The position numbers and the translations under genes were made by a program. Positions 28,457 to 36,676 of a DNA stretch of 64,000 nucleotides are shown here, one piece after another (positions within the stretch are counted from its first letter, which is position 1; every line of letters begins with the position of its first letter). The DNA is from Helicovermis profundi (GTDB taxonomy: Bacteria > Bacillota > Clostridia > Peptostreptococcales > Acidaminobacteraceae), in the NCBI RefSeq assembly GCF_033097505.1, contig NZ_AP028654.1, positions 1,508,001-1,572,000 on the forward strand, read 5' to 3'. The notes beneath the pieces were generated by a model. The model searched no databases. It saw nothing but the letters and a program-made list of their open reading frames with translations, and was not told the DNA's origin.

Positions 28457-29281
28457 ATGAAAAATTTATTAGATAAAATACAAGAAGCAAAGTCATACAT
28501 TGAATCAAAAATTAACTTTGCTCCTGAAGTAGGTTTAGTATTAGGGTCGGGACTTGGTGTATTAGCTGAGGAAATTGAAAATAAAATTATAATTAAGTAT
28601 GAAGATATACCGTATTTTCCAGTATCAACTGTTGTAGGTCATGCTGGTCAATTTGTTTGTGGAGATCTTGAAGGAAGAAAAGTCATTGCAATGCAAGGCA
28701 GATTTCATTTTTATGAAGGTTATTCAATGGAAGAAATTACATTTCCAATTAGAATAATGAAGAAAATTGGAGTTAAAAATTTACTTTTAACTAATGCAGC
28801 TGGTGGAGTTAATGAAGCTTATGTACCGGGTGATTTAATGATTATTACGGATCACATTAATATGAGTGGGGTTAATCCTCTTCTTGGAAAAAATTATGAT
28901 GAACTTGGACCACGTTTCCCAGATTGTTCTGAAATATACAATAAAGAAATAAACAATAAAATATTTGAGATTGCTAAAAAATTAGATATTAGATTGCAAA
29001 AGGGTGTATATCAAATGAATTCTGGACCAACTTATGAAACTCCTGCAGAAGTAAGATTTGCTAGAATAATTGGCGCGGATGCTGTTGGTATGTCAACTGT
29101 TACTGAAGCGGTAGTAGCTAGACATTCAGATATTAAAGTAACTGGCATTTCATGTATTACAAATATGGCTGCTGGAATTTTAGATCAACCTCTTCATCAC
29201 GGCGAAGTTGTTGAAACAGCAAATATGGTAAAGAAAACTTTTATTAATTTAGTTAAAAATATTATTCCAATTTTAAAATAA
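28457..29281 (+). CDS. punA: Purine-nucleoside phosphorylase (trimeric type)
   Basis: It splits purine (deoxy)nucleosides with phosphate. It is 274 residues, with GLVLGSGLGVLAEEI, the phosphate-site region VVGHAGQFV, LLTNAAGGVNEAYVPGD, NSGPTYETPAEVRF and GADAVGMSTVTEA. These define the trimeric, guanosine/inosine-specific class rather than hexameric DeoD. It follows deoB by 36 bases with its own GGAGG. Confidence 0.96.
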   Translation: MKNLLDKIQEAKSYIESKINFAPEVGLVLGSGLGVLAEEIENKIIIKYEDIPYFPVSTVVGHAGQFVCGDLEGRKVIAMQGRFHFYEGYSMEEITFPIRIMKKIGVKNLLLTNAAGGVNEAYVPGDLMIITDHINMSGVNPLLGKNYDELGPRFPDCSEIYNKEINNKIFEIAKKLDIRLQKGVYQMNSGPTYETPAEVRFARIIGADAVGMSTVTEAVVARHSDIKVTGISCITNMAAGILDQPLHHGEVVETANMVKKTFINLVKNIIPILK

Positions 29282-29305
29282 ATATAAAGATTTGGGGGAA
29301 AAGTT

Positions 29306-30631
29306 ATGAGAATGTATGACATAATTGCTAAAAAAAGAGATGGTATTGAGTTAACTACTGAGGAAATTCAGTTTTTTATATCTGGTTATACTGATGGATC
29401 TATTCCTGATTATCAAGCATCAGCTTTATTAATGGCAATATTTTTACAAAAAATGAATACGAGAGAAACAGTTGATTTAACATATGCAATGATGAATTCT
29501 GGAGATACAATTGATCTTTCTAATATTAATGGAATAAAAGTTGATAAACATTCAACTGGTGGTGTTGGTGATACAACTACATTAATTCTTGGACCACTTG
29601 TTGCATCGTGTGGAGTCCCTGTAGCTAAAATGAGTGGACGTGGACTTGGTCATACTGGTGGTACACTAGATAAGTTAGAATCAATTGATGGATTTCATAT
29701 TGAACTTACAACAGAAGAATTTATTGAAAATGTAAATACTCATAAAATTGCCGTTGTTGGTCAAACAAGCAATATAGCACCTGCAGATAAAAAGCTATAC
29801 GCTCTTCGTGATGTTACTGCAACAGTTGATAATATAAGTTTAATTGCTGCAAGTGTTATGAGTAAGAAACTTGCTGCAGGAAGTGATGCTATTGTACTAG
29901 ACGTAAAATGTGGAAGTGGAGCTTTCGTAAAAGATATTAATGGTGCTGTGGAACTTAGCACGGCTATGGTTAATATCGGTAATGGCATGAAGAGAAATAC
30001 TATTGCAATTATAACAGATATGGAACAACCACTTGGCTACGCGGTAGGAAATGCTCTTGAAGTAAAAGAAGCAATAGATACTCTTAATAATATTGGACCA
30101 AAAGATCTTACTGATTTAGTTGTAACTTTAGCTAGTAATATGGTATATCTAGGAGAAGGTGCTTCGTCTGTAGAAGAAGCTAAAAAACTAGTTTTAGAAA
30201 ATCTATCAAATGGAAAAGCTCTAACTAAATTCAAAGAATTTATTGAGTGTCAAGGTGGAAATGTTGAAGTAATTGATGATATTTCAAAACTACCTGATGC
30301 TAAAATAATTGTTCAAATAAAATCTCCTGAAGATGGATACGTAAAATCAATAAAGTCTGATGATATTGGTATTGCAGCAATGGTACTTGGTGCTGGAAGA
30401 GAGACAAAAGATGATATACTTGATTTAGGCGCTGGAATTATGCTTAAAAAGAAAGTTGGAGATAAAGTAACTAAAGGCGACGTTATTGCAGTTTTATATG
30501 CAAATAAAGAAGAAAAAATAGAAGATTCTAAAAGAAGATTACTAAATGCTTATACTTTTACAAGTGAATTCGTTGAGAGTAGAAAACTTATTTTAGGACT
30601 AGTTAAAGATGATAAAGTTGAATTATTTTAA
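29306..30631 (+). CDS. pdp: Pyrimidine-nucleoside phosphorylase
   Basis: It phosphorolyses thymidine and/or uridine. It is 441 residues: helical domain (SGYTDGSIPDYQASALLMAI), KHSTGGVGDTTTL phosphate loop, MSGRGLGHTGGTLDKLESI, the ADKKLYALRDVTATVD stretch and a C-terminal biotinyl-like domain. Together with PunA and DeoB it turns nucleosides into pentose 5-phosphates, useful for energy in an anaerobe. The operon ends at the terminator 60 bases downstream. Confidence 0.95.
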   Translation: MRMYDIIAKKRDGIELTTEEIQFFISGYTDGSIPDYQASALLMAIFLQKMNTRETVDLTYAMMNSGDTIDLSNINGIKVDKHSTGGVGDTTTLILGPLVASCGVPVAKMSGRGLGHTGGTLDKLESIDGFHIELTTEEFIENVNTHKIAVVGQTSNIAPADKKLYALRDVTATVDNISLIAASVMSKKLAAGSDAIVLDVKCGSGAFVKDINGAVELSTAMVNIGNGMKRNTIAIITDMEQPLGYAVGNALEVKEAIDTLNNIGPKDLTDLVVTLASNMVYLGEGASSVEEAKKLVLENLSNGKALTKFKEFIECQGGNVEVIDDISKLPDAKIIVQIKSPEDGYVKSIKSDDIGIAAMVLGAGRETKDDILDLGAGIMLKKKVGDKVTKGDVIAVLYANKEEKIEDSKRRLLNAYTFTSEFVESRKLILGLVKDDKVELF

Positions 30632-30690
30632 TTAATTATAATGATGCATAAGTAATACTTTTATTAGTTAGAAAAAAGTAGTAAACTTTT

Positions 30691-30731
30691 AAAAAAAGTA
30701 TGTGGAATTTAAAATCTGCATACTTTTTTTC
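30691..30731 (+). terminator. Terminator of the nucleoside-salvage operon
   Basis: AAAAAAAGTATG and CATACTTTTTTT form a 12-pair stem with a 16-nt loop. Because both arms carry A/T runs it could stop transcription from both sides. Confidence 0.8.
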
Positions 30732-30741
30732 ATTCTTTATC

Positions 30742-30769
30742 TTGCATAATTATAAATTTGTGATACAAT
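30742..30769 (+). promoter_or_regulatory. carAB promoter
   Basis: TTGCAT (30742-30747), 16-base spacer, TACAAT (30764-30769). It lies just after the salvage terminator and about 270 bases before carA, giving a long untranslated leader. Confidence 0.6.
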
Positions 30770-30793
30770 ACATATTAGTATATTTAGATGAAT

Positions 30794-30815
30794 AAATCAT
30801 ACAGAGATATGATTT
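30794..30815 (+). promoter_or_regulatory. Possible PyrR-binding hairpin in the carAB leader
   Basis: AAATCATA and TATGATTT form a perfect eight-pair stem closing the hexaloop CAGAGA. PyrR-binding loops of Bacillus pyr operons have a CNGNGA hexaloop, so both loop and placement (about 20 nt after the expected transcript start of a pyrimidine gene) fit. The purine-rich side bulge of the classic site is not obvious, so the call is tentative. Confidence 0.5.
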
Positions 30816-30829
30816 CATTGATATTAAAA

Positions 30830-30965
30830 GGCGTGCGCTTTGTGCAGGTGTATATTTTAATTATTAATCAATCGATGGGGTTATTCATATATTATATGTT
30901 TGCGCTATTTTTTTTAGTTGGTCATGCATAAATATACATATAGATACATGCCTTTTATTTTATTT
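30830..30965 (+). promoter_or_regulatory. Possible attenuator of carAB
   Basis: GG-T-CATG (30920-30926) can pair with CATG-CC (30947-30952), followed by TTTTATTTTATTT, a weak terminator. The same CATGCC can instead pair with GGCGTG at 30830-30835, a possible antiterminator. This mutually exclusive pairing downstream of a PyrR-type loop is the layout of a pyr attenuator. The remaining leader up to carA (30966-31020) shows nothing I recognise. Confidence 0.35.
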
Positions 30966-31037
30966 GCCCAAAATAGATTAGAAAGTATATAACTATACAT
31001 AATTATGCAAAAACAAGAATTAATATAAGGGGGATTT

Positions 31038-32120
31038 ATGAAAGGTTATTTAATTTTAGAAGACGGAACGACTTTCGAGGGAAAGTTACATGGAGAAATA
31101 AAAAGAACTTTTGGTGAAGTCGTTTTCAATACAAGTATGACAGGTTATCAAGAAATTTTGACTGATCCTTCTTATTATGGACAAATTGCAGTATTAACTT
31201 ACCCACTAATAGGAAATTATGGAATTGATAATAGTGTTAATCAATCAAAGTCTATAAAAGTTAGGGGGCTTGTTGTAAGTGAATTCAATAATTATGTTGA
31301 TGAAAGTGATAGTAATTCTTACTCATTAAACGAATTTTTACTTAATAATCATATTACTTGTATTAGTGATATAGATACAAGACATTTAACTAAAATTATT
31401 AGAGAAAAGGGTGTAATAAATGGCCTTATTATTTCGAGTCTTAGTAGTATGCCAACATTAATTAAAGATATTAAGGAATATGAAAATATTAAACCAGTAT
31501 ATAAAATAAGCACAAAAAATATTTATAAGTTAAAGCCAAAAGGCCAGTCATTAAAAAGGGTTGGTGTTCTTGATTTTGGTATTAAAAAAAATATTTTAGA
31601 TTCATTATTAGCTCGAGGCATTGAATTAATAATTTTTCCAGCTGACACAGATTTTGAGACAATTAATTCTTATAAAATTGATGGTGTATTTCTATCAAAT
31701 GGACCAGGAGACCCAAAAGAACTTATAAATATTATAGAAACTGTTAAGAAAATTATAGATCATTATCCTACTTTTGGTATATGTCTTGGTCATCAACTAA
31801 TAGCATTAGCACTTGAATGTAATACTAAAAAAATGAAATTTGGACATAGAGGCGCCAATCAACCAGTAAAAGATATCTTTAATAATAGGGTCTATATAAC
31901 AGCACAAAATCATGGTTATGTAGTTGAAGAAAATACCATAGATTTAGATAAAATTACAATTACTCATATAAATGTAAACGATAATACTGTAGAAGGAATA
32001 AGTCATAAATTCAAACCAGTATTTAGTGTTCAATATCATCCTGAAGCTTCACCTGGTCCAAAAGACTCAGACTATTTGTTTGATTCATTTTTAAAATTAC
32101 TACTTAAGAAGGAGGCATAA
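31038..32120 (+). CDS. carA: Carbamoyl-phosphate synthase small (glutaminase) subunit
   Basis: It hydrolyses glutamine and channels ammonia to CarB. The 360-residue protein has the small-subunit N-terminal domain (GEVVFNTSMTGYQEILTDPSY) and a class I amidotransferase domain with SNGPGDP, the nucleophile elbow FGICLGHQLIALA, GHRGANQPV and VQYHPEASPGP carrying the His-Glu of the triad. ATG follows AAGGGGGATTT. It abuts carB directly. Confidence 0.97.
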   Translation: MKGYLILEDGTTFEGKLHGEIKRTFGEVVFNTSMTGYQEILTDPSYYGQIAVLTYPLIGNYGIDNSVNQSKSIKVRGLVVSEFNNYVDESDSNSYSLNEFLLNNHITCISDIDTRHLTKIIREKGVINGLIISSLSSMPTLIKDIKEYENIKPVYKISTKNIYKLKPKGQSLKRVGVLDFGIKKNILDSLLARGIELIIFPADTDFETINSYKIDGVFLSNGPGDPKELINIIETVKKIIDHYPTFGICLGHQLIALALECNTKKMKFGHRGANQPVKDIFNNRVYITAQNHGYVVEENTIDLDKITITHINVNDNTVEGISHKFKPVFSVQYHPEASPGPKDSDYLFDSFLKLLLKKEA

Positions 32121-35100
32121 ATGGATAAAATAAAAAAAGTACTAATAATTGGTTCCGGTGCTATTGTAATTGGTCAAGGCGCTGAGTTTGATTACTCAGG
32201 TACTCAAGCATGTAGAGTCTTCAAAGAAAATAAAATCGAAACTATTTTAATTAATAATAATCCAGCTACAATAATGACAGATAAAGAAATAGCAGATAAA
32301 GTATATATGGAGCCAATAACTTTAGAATTTTTAGTTAAAATAATTGAAAAAGAAAAACCTGATTCTATAATGATTAGCGTAGGAGGACAGACTGCCTTAA
32401 ATGTTGGTATTGAACTTGAAGAAAATGGCCTTTTAGATAAATATCATATTAAAGTATTAGGTACTCAAATTGAAGATATTAAAAACTCGGAATCAAGAGA
32501 TTTATTTTATAATAAAATGATTGAAATTGATCAACCCGTCTTAAAATCTTCTTTAGTGAAAAGTTTAGATGAGGCAAAAAATATAGCAGAGTTAGTAGGT
32601 TATCCATTAATAATAAGACCAGCATACACATTAGGTGGAAATGGTGGTGGAATTGCAGAAAATGAAGAAGATCTTGAAAGGATTGTTACTTCAGGACTTA
32701 ACTTAAGCGTTACAAGTGAATTACTAATAGAGAAATCTATTAAAGGATGGAAAGAAATTGAATATGAAATGATGAGAGATAAAAATGGAAATATAGTAAC
32801 TGTATGTAACATGGAAAATATTGATCCAGTGGGTATTCATACTGGAGATAGTATTGTAGTAGCACCATCGCAAACACTTTCTGATATTCAGTATCAAAAT
32901 TTAAGAAATGCAAGTATAGAAATTATTAATAGTTTAAATATAGTTGGAGGTTGTAATGTTCAATTTGCTTACAATCAGATAAAAAAAGAGTATGTAGTTA
33001 TTGAGGTTAATTCAAGAGTAAGTAGATCTTCTGCACTAGCTTCTAAAGCTACTGGGTATCCAATTGCAAAGATTACAGCAATGATTTCTTTGGGCTATAC
33101 TTTAGATGAGATTGTAAATGATGTAACAAAAAAAACAAAGGCTTCATTTGAGCCTTCTCTTGATTATATTACAGTTAAAATTCCAAAACTTCCCTTTGAT
33201 AAATTTAGAAATTCTAAAAATGAGCTTGGAACATCAATGATGGCAACAGGTGAAGTTATGGGAATTGGAAGGAATTTTGAGAGTGCACTATTAAAATCTA
33301 TTAGATCTTTGGAAATGGAATATTTTTCTTTATATAATGAAGAATTTACACGATATACCTTAAGTGAATTATTGGATAAAATAAAATTTGTTGATGATAT
33401 TAGAATATTTTATTTGGCAGAATTGATTAGAAGAGAAGTAAGTATTGACTTATTAGAAAGAATAACAAAAATAGATAAATTTTTTCTAAGTAAAATAAAA
33501 AATATTGTACTATTAGAAAAAAGCATTTTCAATAGAGATTATAAAACTATTACAAAAAAGGAAATTGAAAATTTAAAGAAAAATGGATTTTCAGATAAGG
33601 GCATTGCAAATCTAACTCTTTTTTCTACTGAATTATTAATTAGAGAATATAGAAAAAAATTAAATGTTTTTCCTTCTTATAAAATGGTAGATACATGTGG
33701 CGGTGAATTTGATGCAATAAGTCCATACTACTATTCATCGTATAATGTATATGATGAAATAAAGGTTAGTAGCAGAAAAAAAATAATTGTTATAGGTTCA
33801 GGTCCAATTAGAATAGGTCAAGGCATTGAATTTGATTATTCAACAGTTCATGCAATACTTGCTCTTAAAAAAAGAAATATTGAAACAATAATTGTAAACA
33901 ATAATCCTGAAACTGTAAGCACCGATTTCAATTTATCTGATAAATTATATTTTGAACCAATAACCTTTGAAGACGTTATGAATATAATTGATAAAGAAAA
34001 ACCATATGGAGTAATACTTCAATTTGGTGGACAAACATCAATTAAGCTAGCTAAAAAATTTGAGGAAAATGGAGTAAATATATTAGGGTCAAGATATGAT
34101 GCTCTGCATAAAGCAGAAGAAAGAAGTGAATTTATAAAAATCCTTGAAAATGAATCAATACTATATCCTAAAGGTTTTGGAGTGGATAATAATAATTTAA
34201 GTGAAAATGTAAAAAATGAGCTATCTTATCCTGTATTAGTTAGGCCAAGCTATGTACTTGGTGGACTTGGAATGAAAATAATATATGACTACAATAATTT
34301 ATCATCTTACATCAATAATGCATTTAATAATAATCCAAACAATACTATATTAATTGATGAATATGTTGATGGAATCGAAATAGAAGTTGATGGAATAAGC
34401 GATGGAGAGGATATATTTTTACCAGGTATAATGGAACATATTGATCGAAGTGGTATTCATTCAGGAGATAGTGCTCTTGTTTTTCCGCCAATAAATTTAA
34501 GTAAAATAGTATTGGATGAATTATTTGTTATAAGTAAAAAAATTGTTACTGCAATTGGTATTGTGGGCTTATTTAATATACAGTATGTATTATCAAATAA
34601 TAAAATTTATATTATTGAGGTAAATCCAAGGTCCTCAAGGACAATTCCTTTTATTAGTAAAGCAAGTGGTATAAATTTAGTAGAAAGCTCAATTGATATT
34701 ATTTTGGGAAATAAAAAAATTAAAGAATTAGATTTAGAGTCTAAAGAACATAATAATGGATATTATATAAAAAGTCCTGTGTTTTCAACTTATAAAATAA
34801 AAAATGAAGATACCATTTTAGGTCCTGAGATGAAATCAACAGGAGAAACAATCAGTATTGATAAAACTTTTTATGGAGCATTTTATAAGTCTATGATTAA
34901 AATTGGGATAGAAGGAGAAAATATAAAAAAAATATTTTTTTCAGGTGGCAAAAATAAAACTGAAGAAATTGATGTAATAATAGGGGATTTAATAGAAAAT
35001 AATGTCAATATATATGTAAGTGAAGAGGATTATATTTATTATAAAAATAAATATAATCAAAAGTGTGATTTGATACATGAAGTAACTTTTAGTGAAACAA

Positions 35101-35321
35101 TTGTGAAAATAAAAAATAAGGAATTTGATTTTGTAGTAAGTCTTTCTTCGTTTAATGAAAAATATAATTCGTATTTCAAAAAAATTAGAAGAGGAGCGAT
35201 TGAAAACGGTCTTCCATGTATTACGAGTACTGATTCTATAAAACATCTAGCAATTATGTTATCTAAGAATATTAAAAAGAAAAATTTACAAGTATATAAT
35301 ATTAATATGAAAGAATTGTAA
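32121..35321 (+). CDS. carB: Carbamoyl-phosphate synthase large subunit
   Basis: It makes carbamoyl phosphate from bicarbonate, ammonia and two ATP. It is 1066 residues, close to the E. coli length. Two homologous halves each start with a nucleotide-binding segment (VLIIGSGAIVIGQGAEFDYSG and IIVIGSGPIRIGQGIEFDYS) and contain an ATP-grasp domain; the C-terminal MGS-like allosteric domain (about 930-1060) is present and ends with CITSTDSIKH. One carAB pair would serve pyrimidines and arginine; the leader favours pyrimidine control. Confidence 0.97.
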   Translation: MDKIKKVLIIGSGAIVIGQGAEFDYSGTQACRVFKENKIETILINNNPATIMTDKEIADKVYMEPITLEFLVKIIEKEKPDSIMISVGGQTALNVGIELEENGLLDKYHIKVLGTQIEDIKNSESRDLFYNKMIEIDQPVLKSSLVKSLDEAKNIAELVGYPLIIRPAYTLGGNGGGIAENEEDLERIVTSGLNLSVTSELLIEKSIKGWKEIEYEMMRDKNGNIVTVCNMENIDPVGIHTGDSIVVAPSQTLSDIQYQNLRNASIEIINSLNIVGGCNVQFAYNQIKKEYVVIEVNSRVSRSSALASKATGYPIAKITAMISLGYTLDEIVNDVTKKTKASFEPSLDYITVKIPKLPFDKFRNSKNELGTSMMATGEVMGIGRNFESALLKSIRSLEMEYFSLYNEEFTRYTLSELLDKIKFVDDIRIFYLAELIRREVSIDLLERITKIDKFFLSKIKNIVLLEKSIFNRDYKTITKKEIENLKKNGFSDKGIANLTLFSTELLIREYRKKLNVFPSYKMVDTCGGEFDAISPYYYSSYNVYDEIKVSSRKKIIVIGSGPIRIGQGIEFDYSTVHAILALKKRNIETIIVNNNPETVSTDFNLSDKLYFEPITFEDVMNIIDKEKPYGVILQFGGQTSIKLAKKFEENGVNILGSRYDALHKAEERSEFIKILENESILYPKGFGVDNNNLSENVKNELSYPVLVRPSYVLGGLGMKIIYDYNNLSSYINNAFNNNPNNTILIDEYVDGIEIEVDGISDGEDIFLPGIMEHIDRSGIHSGDSALVFPPINLSKIVLDELFVISKKIVTAIGIVGLFNIQYVLSNNKIYIIEVNPRSSRTIPFISKASGINLVESSIDIILGNKKIKELDLESKEHNNGYYIKSPVFSTYKIKNEDTILGPEMKSTGETISIDKTFYGAFYKSMIKIGIEGENIKKIFFSGGKNKTEEIDVIIGDLIENNVNIYVSEEDYIYYKNKYNQKCDLIHEVTFSETIVKIKNKEFDFVVSLSSFNEKYNSYFKKIRRGAIENGLPCITSTDSIKHLAIMLSKNIKKKNLQVYNINMKEL

Positions 35322-35327
35322 AATAAC

Positions 35328-35359
35328 AAAAAAGTAAGGCGTTAGACCTTACTTTTTTT
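35328..35359. terminator. Bidirectional terminator between carB and lexA
   Basis: AAAAAAGTAAGG (35328-35339) pairs with CCTTACTTTTTT (35347-35358) around CGTTAGA. A-run and T-run flank the GC core on both strands, fitting the convergent genes on either side. Confidence 0.85.
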
Positions 35360-35373
35360 ACATATATTCATAT

Positions 35374-35404
35374 GTAGTCAGCATAATCTTATTATGTTGA
35401 CTAC
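35374..35404. other. Long hairpin at the lexA 3' end
   Basis: GTAGTCAGCATAAT and ATTATGTTGACTAC pair over 14 positions (one G-U or A-C depending on strand) with a CTT loop. It overlaps the lexA stop codon and lies next to the bidirectional terminator; on the minus strand it would precede that terminator and may protect the lexA mRNA end. Confidence 0.5.
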
Positions 35405-36021
35405 ATTCTTCTAAACACACCTTTTACAATCCCAAGAACAGAAACGTCTTTAGAAATAATTGGGCTAAGTGCAGAATTTTCAGGTTGCAACCTAATATGA
35501 TCAGATTCTTTATAGAAAGTCTTGACAGTAGCTGAGTCATCAATAAGAGCCACAACAGTATCACCATTTTTAGCTTGATTTTGCTTTTTTACTATTACAT
35601 AATCTCTGTCAAATATGCCTGCTTCAATCATGCTGTCACCTTGAACACGTAACATAAAAAATGTTCCTGAGTTAACCATGTCGCTTGGAACAGGAAATTG
35701 TTCTTCTATGTTTTCAACTGCTAAGATGGGAACACCTGCAGTTACATTTCCAACAAGAGGAATATATGCCGTATTAGTGTTAATTAGTGATGTATCACTT
35801 AATGTGTCTTCAAGAATTTCGATTGCTCTTGGTTTAGTAGAATCTCTTCTTATGTAACCTTTTTCTTCAATTTTTTTTAGATGTCCATGGACAGTTGAAG
35901 TAGATTTTAGTCCTACAGCAAGGCAAATCTCTCTAACAGAAGGTGGATAGCCTTTCTTTGCTACTTCTGCTCTTATATAGTTTAAAATTAGAACTTGTTT
36001 TTTTGATAAATCAGAATACAA
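35401..36021 (-). CDS. lexA: SOS repressor LexA
   Basis: This is the self-cleaving repressor of the DNA-damage response. It is 206 residues from the TTG at 36021. The winged helix has [25 protein letters not shown]; the cleavage site Ala-Gly is in GNVTAGVPI; the catalytic Ser is in [12 protein letters not shown] and the Lys in [10 protein letters not shown]. The GTG at 36030 overlaps the ribosome site TTGAGGTG, so the TTG three codons on, giving MYSDLSKKQ like other clostridial LexA, is preferred. Upstream SOS boxes indicate autoregulation. Confidence 0.96.
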   Translation of the reverse strand: MYSDLSKKQVLILNYIRAEVAKKGYPPSVREICLAVGLKSTSTVHGHLKKIEEKGYIRRDSTKPRAIEILEDTLSDTSLINTNTAYIPLVGNVTAGVPILAVENIEEQFPVPSDMVNSGTFFMLRVQGDSMIEAGIFDRDYVIVKKQNQAKNGDTVVALIDDSATVKTFYKESDHIRLQPENSALSPIISKDVSVLGIVKGVFRRM

Positions 36022-36096
36022 ATTAAACACCTCAATATTTTTTAGTCTCGTAACCGTTCAATATACAGTAGTATATCATATTAAAAAAAAATAATC

Positions 36097-36108
36097 AAAC
36101 AAACGTTC
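36097..36108. promoter_or_regulatory. LexA box, degenerate
   Basis: AAACAAACGTTC differs by one base from GAAC-N4-GTTC. On the minus strand it lies just upstream of or at the -35 of a likely lexA promoter (TTGATT, 16-base spacer, TATACT, minus strand). Confidence 0.6.
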
Positions 36109-36117
36109 TGTTTTTTC

Positions 36118-36146
36118 TTTACAAAGAACAGACGTTCGGTTATAAT
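36118..36146 (+). promoter_or_regulatory. yneA promoter
   Basis: TTTACA (36118-36123), 17-base spacer, TATAAT (36141-36146). A perfect LexA box sits in the spacer. Confidence 0.75.
36126..36137. promoter_or_regulatory. LexA box in the yneA promoter
   Basis: GAACAGACGTTC is a perfect GAAC-N4-GTTC match placed between -35 and -10, so LexA binding would block RNA polymerase. Confidence 0.85.
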
Positions 36147-36156
36147 ATAACTAACA

Positions 36157-36168
36157 GAACATTTGTTC
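36157..36168. promoter_or_regulatory. LexA box downstream of the yneA start site
   Basis: GAACATTTGTTC is a perfect, nearly palindromic match just downstream of the expected transcript start of yneA. Confidence 0.85.
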
Positions 36169-36191
36169 TAAAAATAGGGAAGGTGATTTAA

Positions 36192-36548
36192 TTGATTAAA
36201 AATTCTAATTTACATACTAACTATATAAGAAAACCTCACAGAAAAAGAAAAATTAGAATAACTAACAAAAAAAGGTTTACATTTTTTATGATTCTAATTT
36301 TTACTATTATTATTTCTCTAGGTTATACTTTGAATATTGCAGAAGGAGCAAGCAAAACAGAATATACTGCCGTAACAGTTTCATACGGTGATACTCTATG
36401 GTCTATTGCAAAAGAATATAATGAAGAACATTTAGATTCAAAAGAAGATGTACGAACAATTGTTTACGTTATTCTAAATGAAAATAATATTGATGCAAAT
36501 AAAATATATCCAGGTCAGATTATTTATATTCCATTAACTTTTAAATAA
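36192..36548 (+). CDS. yneA: SOS-induced LysM membrane protein, YneA-like division inhibitor
   Basis: This 118-residue protein has a basic N-terminus, one membrane segment (about 33-50) and an extracellular LysM domain (VSYGDTLWSIAKEYN ... IYPGQIIYIP). Divergent pairing with lexA and two perfect LexA boxes match Bacillus YneA, which delays division during DNA damage. TTG start after GGGAAGGTGA. Function is inferred from context and architecture. Confidence 0.85.
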   Translation: MIKNSNLHTNYIRKPHRKRKIRITNKKRFTFFMILIFTIIISLGYTLNIAEGASKTEYTAVTVSYGDTLWSIAKEYNEEHLDSKEDVRTIVYVILNENNIDANKIYPGQIIYIPLTFK

Positions 36549-36622
36549 CTTTACTAATTACCTTTGCTAGCTACATTAATAAAGACAATAAGGTATCTGA
36601 TAAAAATATTGTGTTATGATTA

Positions 36623-36664
36623 AAAAAACAATCTAAAATCTATGAAGATTTTAGATTGTTTTTT
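36623..36664. terminator. Bidirectional terminator between yneA and the MORN gene
   Basis: An 18-pair perfect stem, AAAAAACAATCTAAAATC and its complement, encloses TATGAA. A- and T-runs on both arms serve both convergent genes. The rest of the 36549-36676 gap is featureless. Confidence 0.9.
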
Positions 36665-36676
36665 ATATATAATTTT

